Below are positions 21,905 to 33,520 of a DNA stretch of 64,000 nucleotides, piece by piece (position 1 is the stretch's first letter; each line of letters starts with the position of its first letter). The notes beneath the pieces were generated by a model. The model was not told where the DNA came from. It did no database searches and saw nothing but the letters and a program-made list of their open reading frames with translations. A program made the translations under genes and the position numbers. The DNA is taken from assembly GCA_001910725.1 (NCBI GenBank), contig MJGA01000017.1:372001-436000 (forward strand), in the 5' to 3' direction. This stretch comes from Phanerodontia chrysosporium. Lineage: Eukaryota; Basidiomycota; Agaricomycetes; Polyporales; Phanerochaetaceae.

Positions 21905-23208
21905 CCTCCGGGCACAGGTCTGCATCAGCGACTTCGTCTTGCGTGCACACACCGAAATGGCGGCAGATAAGTGGCTTGGATGGTAGGCACGGTAGTAACG
22001 AGCAATGTCTCCCGGGGAGTCGTTCGCCGAGCAACACGCCGGCCACGGCTCCGCCGTCCAATCAGGAGCCATAGCGCCCGCGCGCCTGTCCGCTCGCATC
22101 GCACTCTTTGTTAGTCAAGACATCCTCGTCAGCAAGCTTGCCTTCGCCCATCACGCCTCCTGCCCAAGAACTGAACGAGGAACCGGCGGGATACCCTGCT
22201 ATAGCACACGTCCAAGCCAAAATGCTAAGACTATGCACCCTTACCGCTGACGCAACGGCGGAACCGCGGCGTCCGTTCGTTGATATTTAGTCTGGGCTCC
22301 TTCAGCAGCCCAAGGCACATTCACTCTACCTTAAAAATGAGCTTCGCTACACTACCAGGCCCACAGCTCAAGGCTCCAACTACCTCGTTGAAAGCCACGT
22401 AAGTAGCCCGCTCTACCTCCAAGTTCGCGCAACTCATGTATTCCAGCGACAGCGGCGACGAGTCTACGCTAGGCCATCGGAGCACAGTGATGACAGAGAA
22501 AGAGGATTCCTCAGCAGTTCGAGGTCAAGTTTAGTCCCGAGGATCCAGCCAGCCCCTTCAACTGGTCGCGCTCACGGCGATGGTACATCACCTTCGTCTC
22601 TGGGCTTCTAGCCGTCAACGCGTAAGTCGCTCTAATAACGCCAGCTGCTCTGACGCGACGCTGACGCTCCCTCCGCAGCACCTTCGCGAGCTCCATCCCG
22701 TCAGGCATCGTGCCACAGATGATGGAGCAGTTTGGCTTTGGCCGCGAGGTCGCCACGCTGACGATCGCGCTCTTCGTCGCCGGCTACTGCGTGGGCCCGC
22801 TCCTCTGGGGCCCGCTCTCCGAGCGGTACGGCCGCAAGCTCCCACTCGTCCTCTCCTTTATTGCATACACGGCGTTCTCTGCTCGGCTGCGCGCTCTCGC
22901 CGGACACCGCGAGCATCCTCGTGTTCCGCTTCCTCAGCGGCACCTTTGCCGCGTCCGGGCTCATCATCAGCGGCGCAATCATGTCCGACATCTGGGACCC
23001 CAAGACTCGCGGCAAGGCCATGGCGCTGTACACTCTCGCACCGTTCGCGGGCCCGTCGCTTGCGCCGATCGTGAGCGGATTCATTGCTGTGTCGGGCACG
23101 TCCTGGCGATGGGTCTACTGGGTCACCACAATTTTTGCGGGTGCATGCGTAGTTTTGGTCGCGCTCACCATACCGGAGACGTACAGGTGTGTTATTACCC
23201 TTTACGCG
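21905..23208. repeat. Right arm of the inverted repeat
   Basis: This arm is the inverted counterpart of 1-1355. Homology begins near 21905 in the far-upstream region and continues through the promoter and the first three MFS exons to at least 23208, where the left copy meets the window edge. Differences are scattered substitutions and small indels, more in introns and upstream DNA than in exons, as expected for a duplication that has aged. Confidence 0.9.
22058..22067 (+). promoter_or_regulatory. CCAAT box of the right MFS copy
   Basis: CCAATCAGGA lies about 270 bases upstream of the MFS start and is identical to the element in the left arm, although the flanking DNA has diverged. In place of the left arm's TATATA at about 930-936, this copy reads GATATTTAG near 22280, so its TATA box may be weakened. 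Confidence 0.4.
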
Positions 23209-24125
23209 ATAATCACCGAGTCTCACTTGCCTTGCACAGCCCTCTTATCCTCGCCAGGAAAGCCGAGAGGCTCCGCACCGAGACTGGAGACGACCGCTAC
23301 TGGGCTCCGCTGGACAAGAAGAGCACCGGTCTGAAGGCTGCAGTCCAAAACGTCATCGGCACCCCGTTCACGCTCATGGCTACCGAGCCCATGCTCATTT
23401 CGCTGACCCTCTACATGAGCGTACGTCCACTCGACCACTGCTACTCGTCGAGGCAGCTGCTAACCAGTCTCTCGCAGTTCGTCTATGGCGTCGTCTACCT
23501 CCTCTTCGAGGCGTACCCCATCGTCTTCACCATCGGCCACCACATGAGCGCAGGCATCACCGGGCTCATGTTCCTGCCCATCTTCCTCGGCGGCTGCCTC
23601 GGCGTGCTCAGCTATCTGCTCATCTGGAACCCGCGCTACGAACGGCTCGCGCAGGAGCACGCCCCGCTGCCCGTGCCGCCCGAGTTCCGGCTCGAGCAGG
23701 CGATGTGGGCCGCGTCCGTCTTCGCAGCGTCCTTCTTCTGGTTCGGCTGGACGTCGTACCCGCACGTGTCGTTCTGGGCGCCGCTGCTCGCGGGCGGGCC
23801 GCTCGGGTTCAGCATCGTCTGGATCTTCCTCGCGCTGTTCAACTACATCATCGACAGCTACCTGTTCTTCGCGGCGAGCGCGCTGGCGGCGAACACGGTC
23901 GTGCGCTCGCTCTTCGGCGCGGGCTTCCCGCTGTTCGCGACGCAGATGTACGAGAGCCTGAACCCGCGCTGGGCGTCGACGCTCCTAGGCATCATTGCGC
24001 TCGTGATGACCCCCATACCCGTCGTGCTCTTCAAGTTTGGCCCTGCGCTTCGCGCCCGCTCGCGATACGCACCGAAGCGGCCCGCTGCGCTCGCAAAGGC
24101 TGCGACCGGCGCCGAGGCGGCGTAA
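22337..24125 (+). pseudogene. MFS drug:H+ antiporter (DHA1-like), full length but frame-broken
   Basis: This is a 12-helix transporter expected in the plasma membrane. Exons: 22337-22398, 22447-22621, 22679-23186, 23240-23420 and 23478-24125, all GT-AG; the last intron holds a CTAAC branch site. Conserved features are NWSRSRRWY, FASSIPSG, SERYGRK, the central MSDIWDPKTRGKAMALYT loop and a helix-rich second half ending in a basic/Ala-rich tail. Compared with the left copy it has one extra base near 22512, giving an in-frame stop about 13 bases later, and one extra base near 22883. The continuous 471-codon frame at 22710-24125 mixes wrong-frame and intron sequence and is not the protein. These are gains of a base, unlike the losses elsewhere in the window, so real inactivation is more likely here. 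Whether a functional parent exists outside the window cannot be told. Confidence 0.8.
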
Positions 24126-24353
24126 AGCCCTCACCGATGCCTAGAGACCCTTGCATATCTCCATGTAGCATATACCACAGACACTCAGACTGCAATAGAT
24201 ACCTGTACATAGCTTGTTTCATAATACCTGTACTTGCACACGAATAATGGGAAGGCTTCGAGAATAATATTACATGCACTGGTGTACACGCATACTTTCG
24301 GGACACGACGATAGCGTAGACTGTGCGTACCAAGCCACGAACGCCCTTCGCGC
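24126..24353. other. Convergent 3' region, MFS / CE15
   Basis: This is a short AT-richer spacer between two convergent genes, with A/T-rich stretches suitable for 3' end formation on both strands. No coding exon is seen. Confidence 0.4.
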
Positions 24354-25874
24354 TCACGAGAGGGTCGGGGTGGACCAGTTGATCCAGGAGGACTGCGTCC
24401 AGGTCGCGCCGCCGAACTGGTTGTTCGTCGTGAACACGTTCGTGTCGACGTTCTGGTCGAGTAGGAAGCGGTTGAAGTACGCGTTGAGGCTCGGCGTGAG
24501 CGAGTCCGGCCACGCACAGTGCGCGTGCCCGCCGACCTGCGCGAAGCCGTGGTGGTCCGCGACGCCGAGCGCGCTGAAGACGGTGTGCGCGGCGTTGACG
24601 CAGCCCCACGCGCTCATGGGCGAGAGCCAGGTGTAGTCCGTGTTCTCGAACGAGACGAGCGCGCGCGGCGCGACGAGCGCCATGAGCATGTGGTGGTCGT
24701 ACGGGAGCACGTTCAGGTTATTCACGTAGTTGTTGAAGTTCGTGCTGAACCACACGTTCTCCGTCACGATCTCCGTCGCCGTCTGCACCTGGTGCCCCTG
24801 GTCACTCTCCGCCTTGCTCAGCCGCCAGCACGTGTCGCCGCCCGAGCCGGACTCCTGCGGGATCGTGAGCGCGATGCGGGGCTCGAGCGCGCCCGCCATG
24901 AGCGCGCCCTTGCCGTCGCGCGAGCAGCCCGTCACCGCGATGCGCTGCGTGTTGATCTGCGCCGACGGCGTCTTCTCGAGCGCGTCGATGATCCGGCTCA
25001 CGCCCCATGCCCAGGCCGTCATCGCGCTCGCCGTCGCGCCGGAGCCGTACAGGTTGTAGAAGAGACCCTTTCCGCGGCTCGTCGTGTCGGTCTGCTGCGC
25101 CATGTCGCTGTTCGAGTAGGTCAACTTGGCGATCTGCGCATCCTGTCAGCAACGAAACTCTTGGCAGCTCAAAGACACGTACTCCGGCCGGGATGGGGAT
25201 GCTGCCTCCCTCGAAGGCGATGACCAGCGGCCAGCCGTTCGCAGGCGGGGTACCACTTGGGATGGAAATCGTCGGCGCGAAGCTGATGGACTTGCCGTTG
25301 TCGGTGACCGTGATGCTGAGTGTTCCCGTGCTGCCACTCTTGGAGAACGACGCCGTCACGGACTGCGGCGGGCCCGGGAGCGCACCAGCCTCGTAACCTT
25401 GGATGAGCGCGAGAATCTGCTGCTGGCGGCAGGTGAAGTCCGCCTTGGACTGGACGGGCGAGCCGTCATTGAAGACGAACGGGTTCGGGAGCGCGGCGTT
25501 GGAGAAGCCGGGGATGGTCGAGGCAACCGAGCACGTGGGGCTGGTGCCTGAGGGGCCGGACGGTGGTGCGGAGGACGTGGAAGAAGAGGAGGAGGATGAC
25601 ACGCTTGATGGAGGTGGTGGCGGAGGTGGCGGGGCAGTCGTCGCGGTGCCTGGCAGGCACTGGGAGTAGTATGGGTTCAAGACCGTGCAGACTGTGCCAG
25701 AAACACAAGTGGTCGCTCCCGCTAGTTCAATTAGTCAGGATATGTTTGGCAGAGAGGTGATGATGAAGACTCACTCCAACCAATACCCCCACACTGACCC
25801 CACTCCTGGGCTTGGGCGTTGACGTACGCAGGAAGGACGGCCGCGAGAGCGGCAAGATATGCAGCAGACTTCAT
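24354..25874 (-). CDS. CE15 4-O-methyl-glucuronoyl methylesterase with CBM1
   Basis: This secreted enzyme cuts the ester bond between lignin alcohols and glucuronic acid side chains of xylan, separating lignin from hemicellulose. Exons (minus): 25874-25775, 25721-25183 and 25142-24354, 475 aa, frame intact. The order is a signal peptide (residues 1-20), a fungal-type cellulose-binding module CBM1 ([11 protein letters not shown] ... [10 protein letters not shown], residues ~22-57), a Ser/Pro/Gly linker, then the CE15 alpha/beta-hydrolase. The catalytic serine lies in GCSRDGKG and the catalytic histidine in [10 protein letters not shown]. The architecture matches lignocellulose-acting members from white-rot fungi. 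With GH28 upstream it gives the window a plant cell-wall degrading character, although the two are 20 kb apart and need not be co-regulated. Confidence 0.93.
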
Positions 25875-25931
25875 GTTGGTAGTTTCGACGGGGCTACTGC
25901 AATATGCGCACTAGGTTCACTGCGCTGGATG

Positions 25932-25939
25932 AATTTATA
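25932..25939 (-). promoter_or_regulatory. TATA box of the CE15 gene
   Basis: The minus strand reads TATAAATT about 60 bases upstream of the CE15 start codon. Confidence 0.5.
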
Positions 25940-27213
25940 CCTCGTCCCAATGAATGTCCTCGAACGTACTGAGCAGTCCATGACCACTTGGAGCGTGACC
26001 ACCCGGCGAACACCCGTCTCCATTTGTTGCACGGATAGACATCGGCTTCTGTCGGGAAGAGACGTGTGCCCAACACTACAGACGACGACGAGGCCGGGTG
26101 AAGGAAGTCAATCAAATTGCTCTCCCTTCCTCGAGACGGACCGCTAGCTCCCGTCTGTTCATTATAACAGTGGTACATACTCCTTTCAGCCTGTGATACT
26201 GATCAGCAATGTCATGAACTGGGGTAGAGGGAGCTCACTCTACCTTGTCAGAGCCATGGGGAAAGGCCGCCAGTTCTTCCATGTTTCATACCATCGTGAC
26301 CAGCAGGTGACATGCGTAAGCCTTCATCCATGTACAACCACCGCTATTTAACGGTCCGCCAGGCATGATGTGATTTTCAATGGGCCATGCATCTTTGCGG
26401 TCTGAAACCTGACTTGCTAGCGATGTGCAGGGATATCCGCGTGGCACAATACCTCTTGACACCTTCGTGCCAAGACTCCGAGGATTCTCAGTGACGTTAG
26501 CAGTAGAGTTAGCTGTGCCTCGGTGCCTTGTGCACGTCTTAGTGCACCGAGGATTGATCCGTGGAGGAAAACATGACCAGACAGGGCCGCGGCGGCACTT
26601 CCAATTCACATTAACACTGTCAAATTGTCTGTCAGCAAATACCAACGAATTTGAAGTCGGTCGGCGAGCACTCACTGTGAGAACCTAGCCGGCCTGACAG
26701 CCACTGATATGCAACGTAGGAAGGTCTATACAAACATGATCGTTCTCGACGAACCTACGGAGCTCTGAGTCAGCCGCAATGAAGCAGTGGCCGAAGCTGG
26801 AGCTTCGTGCATCATGGGCTATGCAATTCAAGTTATGCGCACGGACGCGGTCGTGGCGAAAGAGAGAGGATGCCTTCGAGCGTCAGTCGTCCCGGCAGAC
26901 TCGATGTCGAGTTGGTCCAGTCCCATCATCACCATAGTTGCTGGCCCATTTCCAGTTCTCCGCACGGCAGCGAGCAGCTCTTGTCCGCTGCAGTACGGAG
27001 CACAGAGGATGATGGCGGGACACCGCTTTGCAGTCAGGCTGACTCGTGGACAAAGGCTTCACCGGCACCGGTCGTGCTTGACTCCAGCCGCTCAGCTACA
27101 TGAGCCTGCGACTCCTTCACACCACAGTCTCTCGCTATCTGATATCCCGCGTCCCGCCCTCAGCTTCGTACAGAGCTTGTGCAGCCTGCAGTACTAACAT
27201 ACATAGATCTATT
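25940..27213. other. Intergenic region, CE15 / TatD
   Basis: About 1.27 kb of mixed composition between divergent genes. A 129-codon open frame on the minus strand (26286-26675) has no recognisable motif and no convincing splice context, so I do not call it. An ATG at 27100, in frame with the TatD start, would add a basic, Ser-rich leader to that protein. Confidence 0.4.
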
Positions 27214-28481
27214 ATGGGCAAGAAGAAGAGCACAACCCCAAGCGAAGAGCACCTCCTTCTCCCCGTGCACCCTTCGCGCATAGAACGACCGGAGACGGAA
27301 CACGAGCCTACCGTTGACACCCACACGCACCTACTGTCCACCTTCTCTGCGTATCGGAACACATACAAGCCTGGAAAGCACCAGTCAATATGGGAGTTCG
27401 TCCAGAACATGTACCGCGGACGCAGAGTCGAGGCGATCGTGGATGTCTGGTGTGAAGCCCCGGTGATCAAGCAGTGGAGGGAGATTGCGGACAGTGCGCT
27501 GACACCCGAGCAGAGGGAGAAGGATTGGGGCGGGATGGAGTATTGGTTCGTCATGGGTATGTCAATCCATTGCAAAGCTAGATATTCTGACTGAATGGAT
27601 CGCAATAGGCGTACATCCGTAAGATCGCCGTTCAGGATTGTGTCTGCTCTCAATACTGAACATGACGTCTCAGACATGAAGCAAAGTTGTACAACGATGA
27701 AGTAGAGAACGACATGTGCGTCGCTGTCTTCAACAATCTTCGCGCGCACGCTTACCTCTAGTCCAGCTTAGAGGCCATGAAACACCCTCGCTGCGTCGGC
27801 TGGGGTGAGATCGGTCTAGACTACCACTACGACAACTCTCCGCGCGAGGTCCAGCAAAAGGTCTTCACCCGGCAGCTGCAACAAGCCGTCCGGCTCGGGA
27901 AGCCGTTGACGATTCATACGCGTGAGGCGGAGGAGGACACGGAGAGAATTTTGAAAGCAGTGGTGCCGAAGGAACACAGAGTGTGTACACGATGATCTGC
28001 GTGCTCACCGGTATGTCGGCTGAACAAGGAGCAGATCCACATCCACTGCTATACCGACTCGCCAGAGTGGGCGGCACGCATGCTAGACCACTTCCCGAAC
28101 CTGTTCATCGGTATCACAGGTGCGTCCTTTGCAGCATCGTCCTCGCTGGACGTGGTGTTAACTTGGCGGCGCAGGTGTCATCACGTACTCCTCAAACCTG
28201 AACACGTCCGCCGTCATTCGGGACATGGTCCGCAAGTCCCAGTCTCCAGACGGGTTGCGCATCGTGCTTGAGACGGACGCGCCGTACATGGTGCCAGGCA
28301 ACATCTATGCAGCGCTGCCCGAGGTCAAGGGCAAGCGCCTTCCGCTGTGCCACACCGCGATGCTGCCGTGGACGGCCGAGTTTGTCGTGCACGCGTCGCG
28401 AACGAGGCCGGCGGATCGTGGGATGTGGAAAGCGTGATGAGAGTGGCGCGAGAGAACGCGCGGAAGATGTACGGTATATAG
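27214..28481 (+). CDS. TatD-family metal-dependent deoxyribonuclease
   Basis: The product is a TIM-barrel metal-dependent 3'-5' nuclease of the TatD family, linked to DNA repair and to DNA breakdown in cell death. Exons: 27214-27556, 27609-27618 (10 nt), 27674-27715, 27767-27980, 28035-28119 and 28175-28481; 333 aa. Conserved metal-site segments are VDTHTHL, GVHPHEA, GWGEIGLDYHYD, IHTREAE, IHIHCYTDS and LETDAPYM. One base must be restored near 28399, where GCGTCGCG stands for an expected GCGGTCGCG, to continue into the final helix ending in ARKMYGI; otherwise the last ~30 residues are replaced. An upstream in-frame ATG at 27100 would give a basic leader that could be mitochondrial, so dual targeting is possible but unproven. 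Confidence 0.88.
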
Positions 28482-28958
28482 ATGCTGCCTTCGAAGCGAA
28501 GCGAGTATCCAGAGTTGCGAAGCGTCCGTGGCGTGGGAATAAAGAGACTCGGAAGTCGACGAGGATTGCAAGGTTTAAGTGCTGGGACCGGGAGACAGGT
28601 GCCTATATGCGAGAGAGCGAGAATGGTCAAGGGCATGACCTTGTCCAGCCAGTCGATCTCTTGGATCGTGGTTGTCGTAAGTACGACTCTGCGACGGTTC
28701 GTGACGCTCGGGGCAGTTGCGACGAAGTTTTGACTCGGTGTCGATGGTGTGGCCGGGAGACGGCGACTAACAAGCAATGTAACATGAGCGAATGGAAGAG
28801 TGAAGACTCGCCTCAACGTCTCCCCATATTCGCTCGGTAGCCAATTTTGATGCAGAAAGTGAGAGGCCATGTCATAAAACTGCATGTGAATAGTACATGA
28901 AAGCCCACGCCAGTCGCACACCGGAATCCTCCAGACGCCGCACAACCACTACTTCAGC
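28482..28958. other. Convergent intergenic region, TatD / ubiquitin-eL40
   Basis: About 480 bases between converging genes. I see no exon or RNA gene, and both 3' ends lie here. Confidence 0.4.
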
Positions 28959-29994
<1,036 letters not shown>

Positions 29995-32019
29995 TCATGT
30001 GTACGATGACTTTCTTCTCCTGCACAACACCCTCGCTTTCGGATCTGGCTGGACGCTGAGGACACCGTGGACGTTCTGAGGGCGAACGCCCTCGTTCTCG
30101 AACTTAACGTCGTAGTTCAAGACGAGGTACGCCATCATCGCCTTCATTTGATGGCCGCGAAGAAGCGTCCGGGGCTAAGCCGAACAATTACTATCAGTCT
30201 TTCCCCATGGTAGAACTTGAAATCCGGCGCGCGTACCAAGCCTGCCTTCCGTGACCGAATGGCACAAAGTCGGCCGACGTCGTGACGAGCGGCACGTCAT
30301 CCTCAGGCTTTCTCGCGACAAACCTGAAGGGCTTGAAGGTGGTTGCGTCTTCATAGTTATCTTCGTCGTGGTGGGTCGCGAGCGCAGGAGTGACAAGTAT
30401 AGTTCCCTTCGGGATGTATGTACCGTCCGACAACGTAAGCGATATGAGGGCCTTACGCTGCATGGAGACTGCATCAATGCTCGTTAGCCTGGTCATGAAG
30501 CGCGATTAGAACGCAAGACACACCAGGATTGATTCCGTTGAGCCGTAAGCTCTCGCGCAAGAAGCTGTCGACTTTCCGCAGCCTGCTCATGGCGGCCTTG
30601 GTCCAGCCTTCCTCTGAGATAGCAGTCTCGACTTCCTCTCTGAGCGGGGTGATATACTCAGGATTTGCAGCAAGATGGTACAAGGCATGCGTAAAAGTCT
30701 GCGCCACATCAGCATGTAAGAGCGAGAGACATGTATGGAACGAGGTGGCTTACGTTTGACGAGGAGTGAATAGACGAGAAATTCTCTAGCAGCACTATGC
30801 GCACGAGTTGCTCTATTGTCCCATCTCGTTCCATGATTCCGTCCATCATCCACTGGAGTGTATCATTCTGCCGGCCACCGTTAGATGAAGAGTGCGGAAA
30901 CTGACTACATGGCACCACGCACCGGTTTGTCAGTCCAGTCTTTCCCGAATCTCTCCATGAGGCGTAATCGCTCGTTGATAAGCGGCTCGAGGTACTGCAT
31001 GCCTTCTTGAACGCGAGTTCCAATGTCGCTCGTCATCTTCGCGCCAGAGGTTTCAGTACTGGAGGAAAAAGCGCGATGAAATTCCTAGCTTTCGCAACGT
31101 CGACAATGAAGTTGACGGCGAGGCTTAAGTACCCCGCATTGCGGCCTGTCTTCCTGTGAGTAAGGAGGCTGGCAAGGAGGTGTGTGTTGCGTACAGACTG
31201 GGAGCCCAACAAAGACGCGGTTGCTCGCGCGGGCAACGATTGTCCTTACAACCTGGATTGCATGCACAGGAACCCATTCTGAAGATCTGTAGTTCAGCTT
31301 CTGGAGAAGAACAAGAGAAACAAGCTGGGCGAACCTTCGTCCTGCTGAGGAATGAGCTCGCTAAAGGCGACATAAATCTCATCACAGATGTCGCCAAAAA
31401 CAGATGAAAGGTGCTTCGTTAGATGTGACCGGATGATATTGACATGAAAGGGGTCGTCGAGTACTTTCTGGCCGAAGATATACCTCAAGCCCTGAAACTG
31501 AGCGGGGTGAGCCCGCGGTGCTTGGTGCGAGGTGCGAAGGCCGACTCACATCTGCGACAGCACCTACAAAGGAGGCAACATCTTCTGGCATCCTCTGCAG
31601 CTCGTCGACGAGCCGCTTGCCTGTGATGACGACTAGCCAACGATCGGTCAATGCAACCTTGAAAGCCTTTCCTTTATGCTTGTGTTATATCGGTATTAGT
31701 ACCACAAGGACACGGCATAAGGAGTATCCTAACTAACCAGTTTGTAACCATCCTGCAGCACGCCTTTGGCATCACGCATGTACTTGCGAGCTCCTCTGTG
31801 AGATATGAGGGGGATAGAGGAGCCGCCGACGGTAGGGATGTGATGTAGCTACGACAGCGTCAGAGGTAGTCGAAGATAACAACCTTCCGCACTCACATTG
31901 AAGGGACCGAACAGACTGTAAAACGATGCGGCCGCGATGGAGAATCCCAGGGCAAAGCAGAGCGTCCATGCCAAGATGCAGCTCGCAACAAGGTCAGGGA
32001 AGCTGTGGCTGGGTGTCAT
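29995..32019 (-). CDS. Cytochrome P450 A (ent-kaurene-oxidase-like), two frame breaks
   Basis: This is a membrane-anchored microsomal monooxygenase, 509 aa once frame is kept. Exons (minus): 32019-31897, 31848-31738, 31678-31550, 31491-31335, 31278-31195, 31145-30923, 30867-30754, 30698-30524, 30468-30237 and 30174-29995. An N-terminal membrane helix is followed by the family start HHIPTVGG, K-helix ExxR as FLRESLRLNG, the FKPFRF segment and heme-binding FGHGRQACPGRFF, with Cys rebuilt across the last intron. Exon 6 and exon 10 are each one base short: at about 31037 (before MTSDIG) and at about 30148 (in the FFAA-ELK segment). The intron layout is identical to P450 B at 33521-35553. Substrate is unknown; this P450 group often serves terpenoid metabolism. 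It is either a recent pseudogene or under-called sequence. Confidence 0.8.
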
Positions 32020-32091
32020 GTTTGTGTTTGACAAGAGCTGGAGAAAAAGGTCCAAGGCGCAGCACAGATAGCAATGCAGCCCCTCCTGCAA

Positions 32092-32099
32092 ATATATAG
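32092..32099 (-). promoter_or_regulatory. TATA box of P450 A
   Basis: The minus strand reads CTATATAT about 75 bases upstream of the proposed start codon at 32019. The placement supports this start over the longer in-frame extension. Confidence 0.45.
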
Positions 32100-32814
32100 A
32101 ATGGCTCCAAGAGACCATCTCGCTGTTCACAGGTCATGGCTCCAAGTGAGCGGATGAGGATAGAATCTTCGTTGTCGGTGATGAAGTCTAGGGTCCACCT
32201 GTCCGACGGTGTCTCCGGACGAGTATCCTATTCACTGAAGCTCGTCCAGGCACACCAAAAAAATCTTGTATGTGTCGAGAGTCACAGGGCAGCGGCGATA
32301 GTTGCGGGATCGGATGAGGTCACCTCGTGCCGGAGCCAGACACCCCGGGGCACTGGAGCGAGGCAGGCCTTGCGATGTCCATAGTCAATACAAAAGCAGC
32401 CGATGAAGCTTTCGTCAAAAGCTGCCTAGACTAGGATCATCAGCAACATGCTGAGCAAGCTTGAGTTATCTTCGAGATAGAAGAGCTCATAGAGATGCGA
32501 ATGCCCACCTGATCTCTGGCAGGTACAGCAATATCTTTGAGGCTGCGAGCCCACGTATGGCAAGCGAACACCTCACAGAAGGTAAGCTTCGTCTGGCAAC
32601 CTTCGTCGACGGCTGTCCGCTTGTGTGAACTAGATTGCGGCGGTTTACGTCCGACAATCCAAAGGAGCACACCAGGACGATGAGCCCACGGTAACATATA
32701 TGTGTATAAGTCCACGAAATGATTCGATAGACGGCTAGTAGACTGTCTCTGTAGCAGATGAGCCCTTGAGGTGCGAACGAGAAGGTAGCAGATGAGAGTA
32801 ACTTACATGGGAAA

Positions 32815-33290
32815 CCACGGCAGGTTAGGCGCCACGTTGTCCCCCGGCGAGAAGTTGACCCGTCGTACGCCAAAGTCATCGCTGTAGGGTATACGGACGT
32901 AGTCTTCCACCTGTTCGTCCTCAAAATGCTGGCCAGTGTATGCAGCATGTTTCTTAGGTCATTTCAGAACAGTACTTAAGGTTAAGAACATTGTAGGCCA
33001 CGAGTATTTGAAGCTCCGCGAAGCCGAACGAGGCGTCCACTGGCACCGCTGACTCTTTCCGTGGTTCGAACTCCTGGACCCGCGTGAAGTCACATGTTGC
33101 GAGTGTTTTGTCCCTGGATAGCGTTGCCGCAGCCCCATGTGTCTGCTGTCCCTACGGCATGGTATGGCCCCGGCTACTCGGACAAGGTCCTCCGAACTTG
33201 AAGGCGAACTTACATCATTGTGCTCCAGGATAACAGGCCGCGGATGGCTATTTCCAGGAGACAAGCCATGCATGAAGGTGAACAAAATCG
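32815..33290 (-). other. Unrecognised exon-like segments between two P450 genes
   Basis: Four minus-strand segments read like protein but do not form one open gene. They contain LSPGNSHPRPVILEHND (33217-33285, ending at a GTAAGT donor), AVGTADTWGCGNAIQ (about 33110-33170), a stretch with RKESAVPVDASFGFAE (about 32968-33118) and one with VRIPYSDDFGVRRVNFSPGD (32815-32945, ending at a GTAAGT donor). At least one frame change lies between segments two and three. I do not recognise the family. It may be a decayed gene caught between duplicated P450s or a real intron-rich gene with sequence errors. Confidence 0.35.
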
Positions 33291-33520
33291 TAATCTTCGA
33301 GCATCAGCTTTTGCGCTGCATGAGGCCACCCTACACAGTCCTATGATAACGGAAGCCGCGCAGATGAGAAACTCGTATAGGCACGATTGCGTGCTGCCAA
33401 CCCTCAAGCTCCGCATGAGTATTCATACAACGAACGTGTAACACACTCGATTTACAGGGAGGAACTCGTGGGAATATGTTGAGACAAGATGTCAAAACTG
33501 ACGTACTTCACCGTTCCCTA

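Noticed and set aside
22710..24125. 471-codon continuous frame read as the MFS protein
   Set aside because: It starts and ends in the true frame, but the middle is wrong-frame sequence plus an intron. The conserved MSDIWDPKTRGKA loop lies in another frame there.
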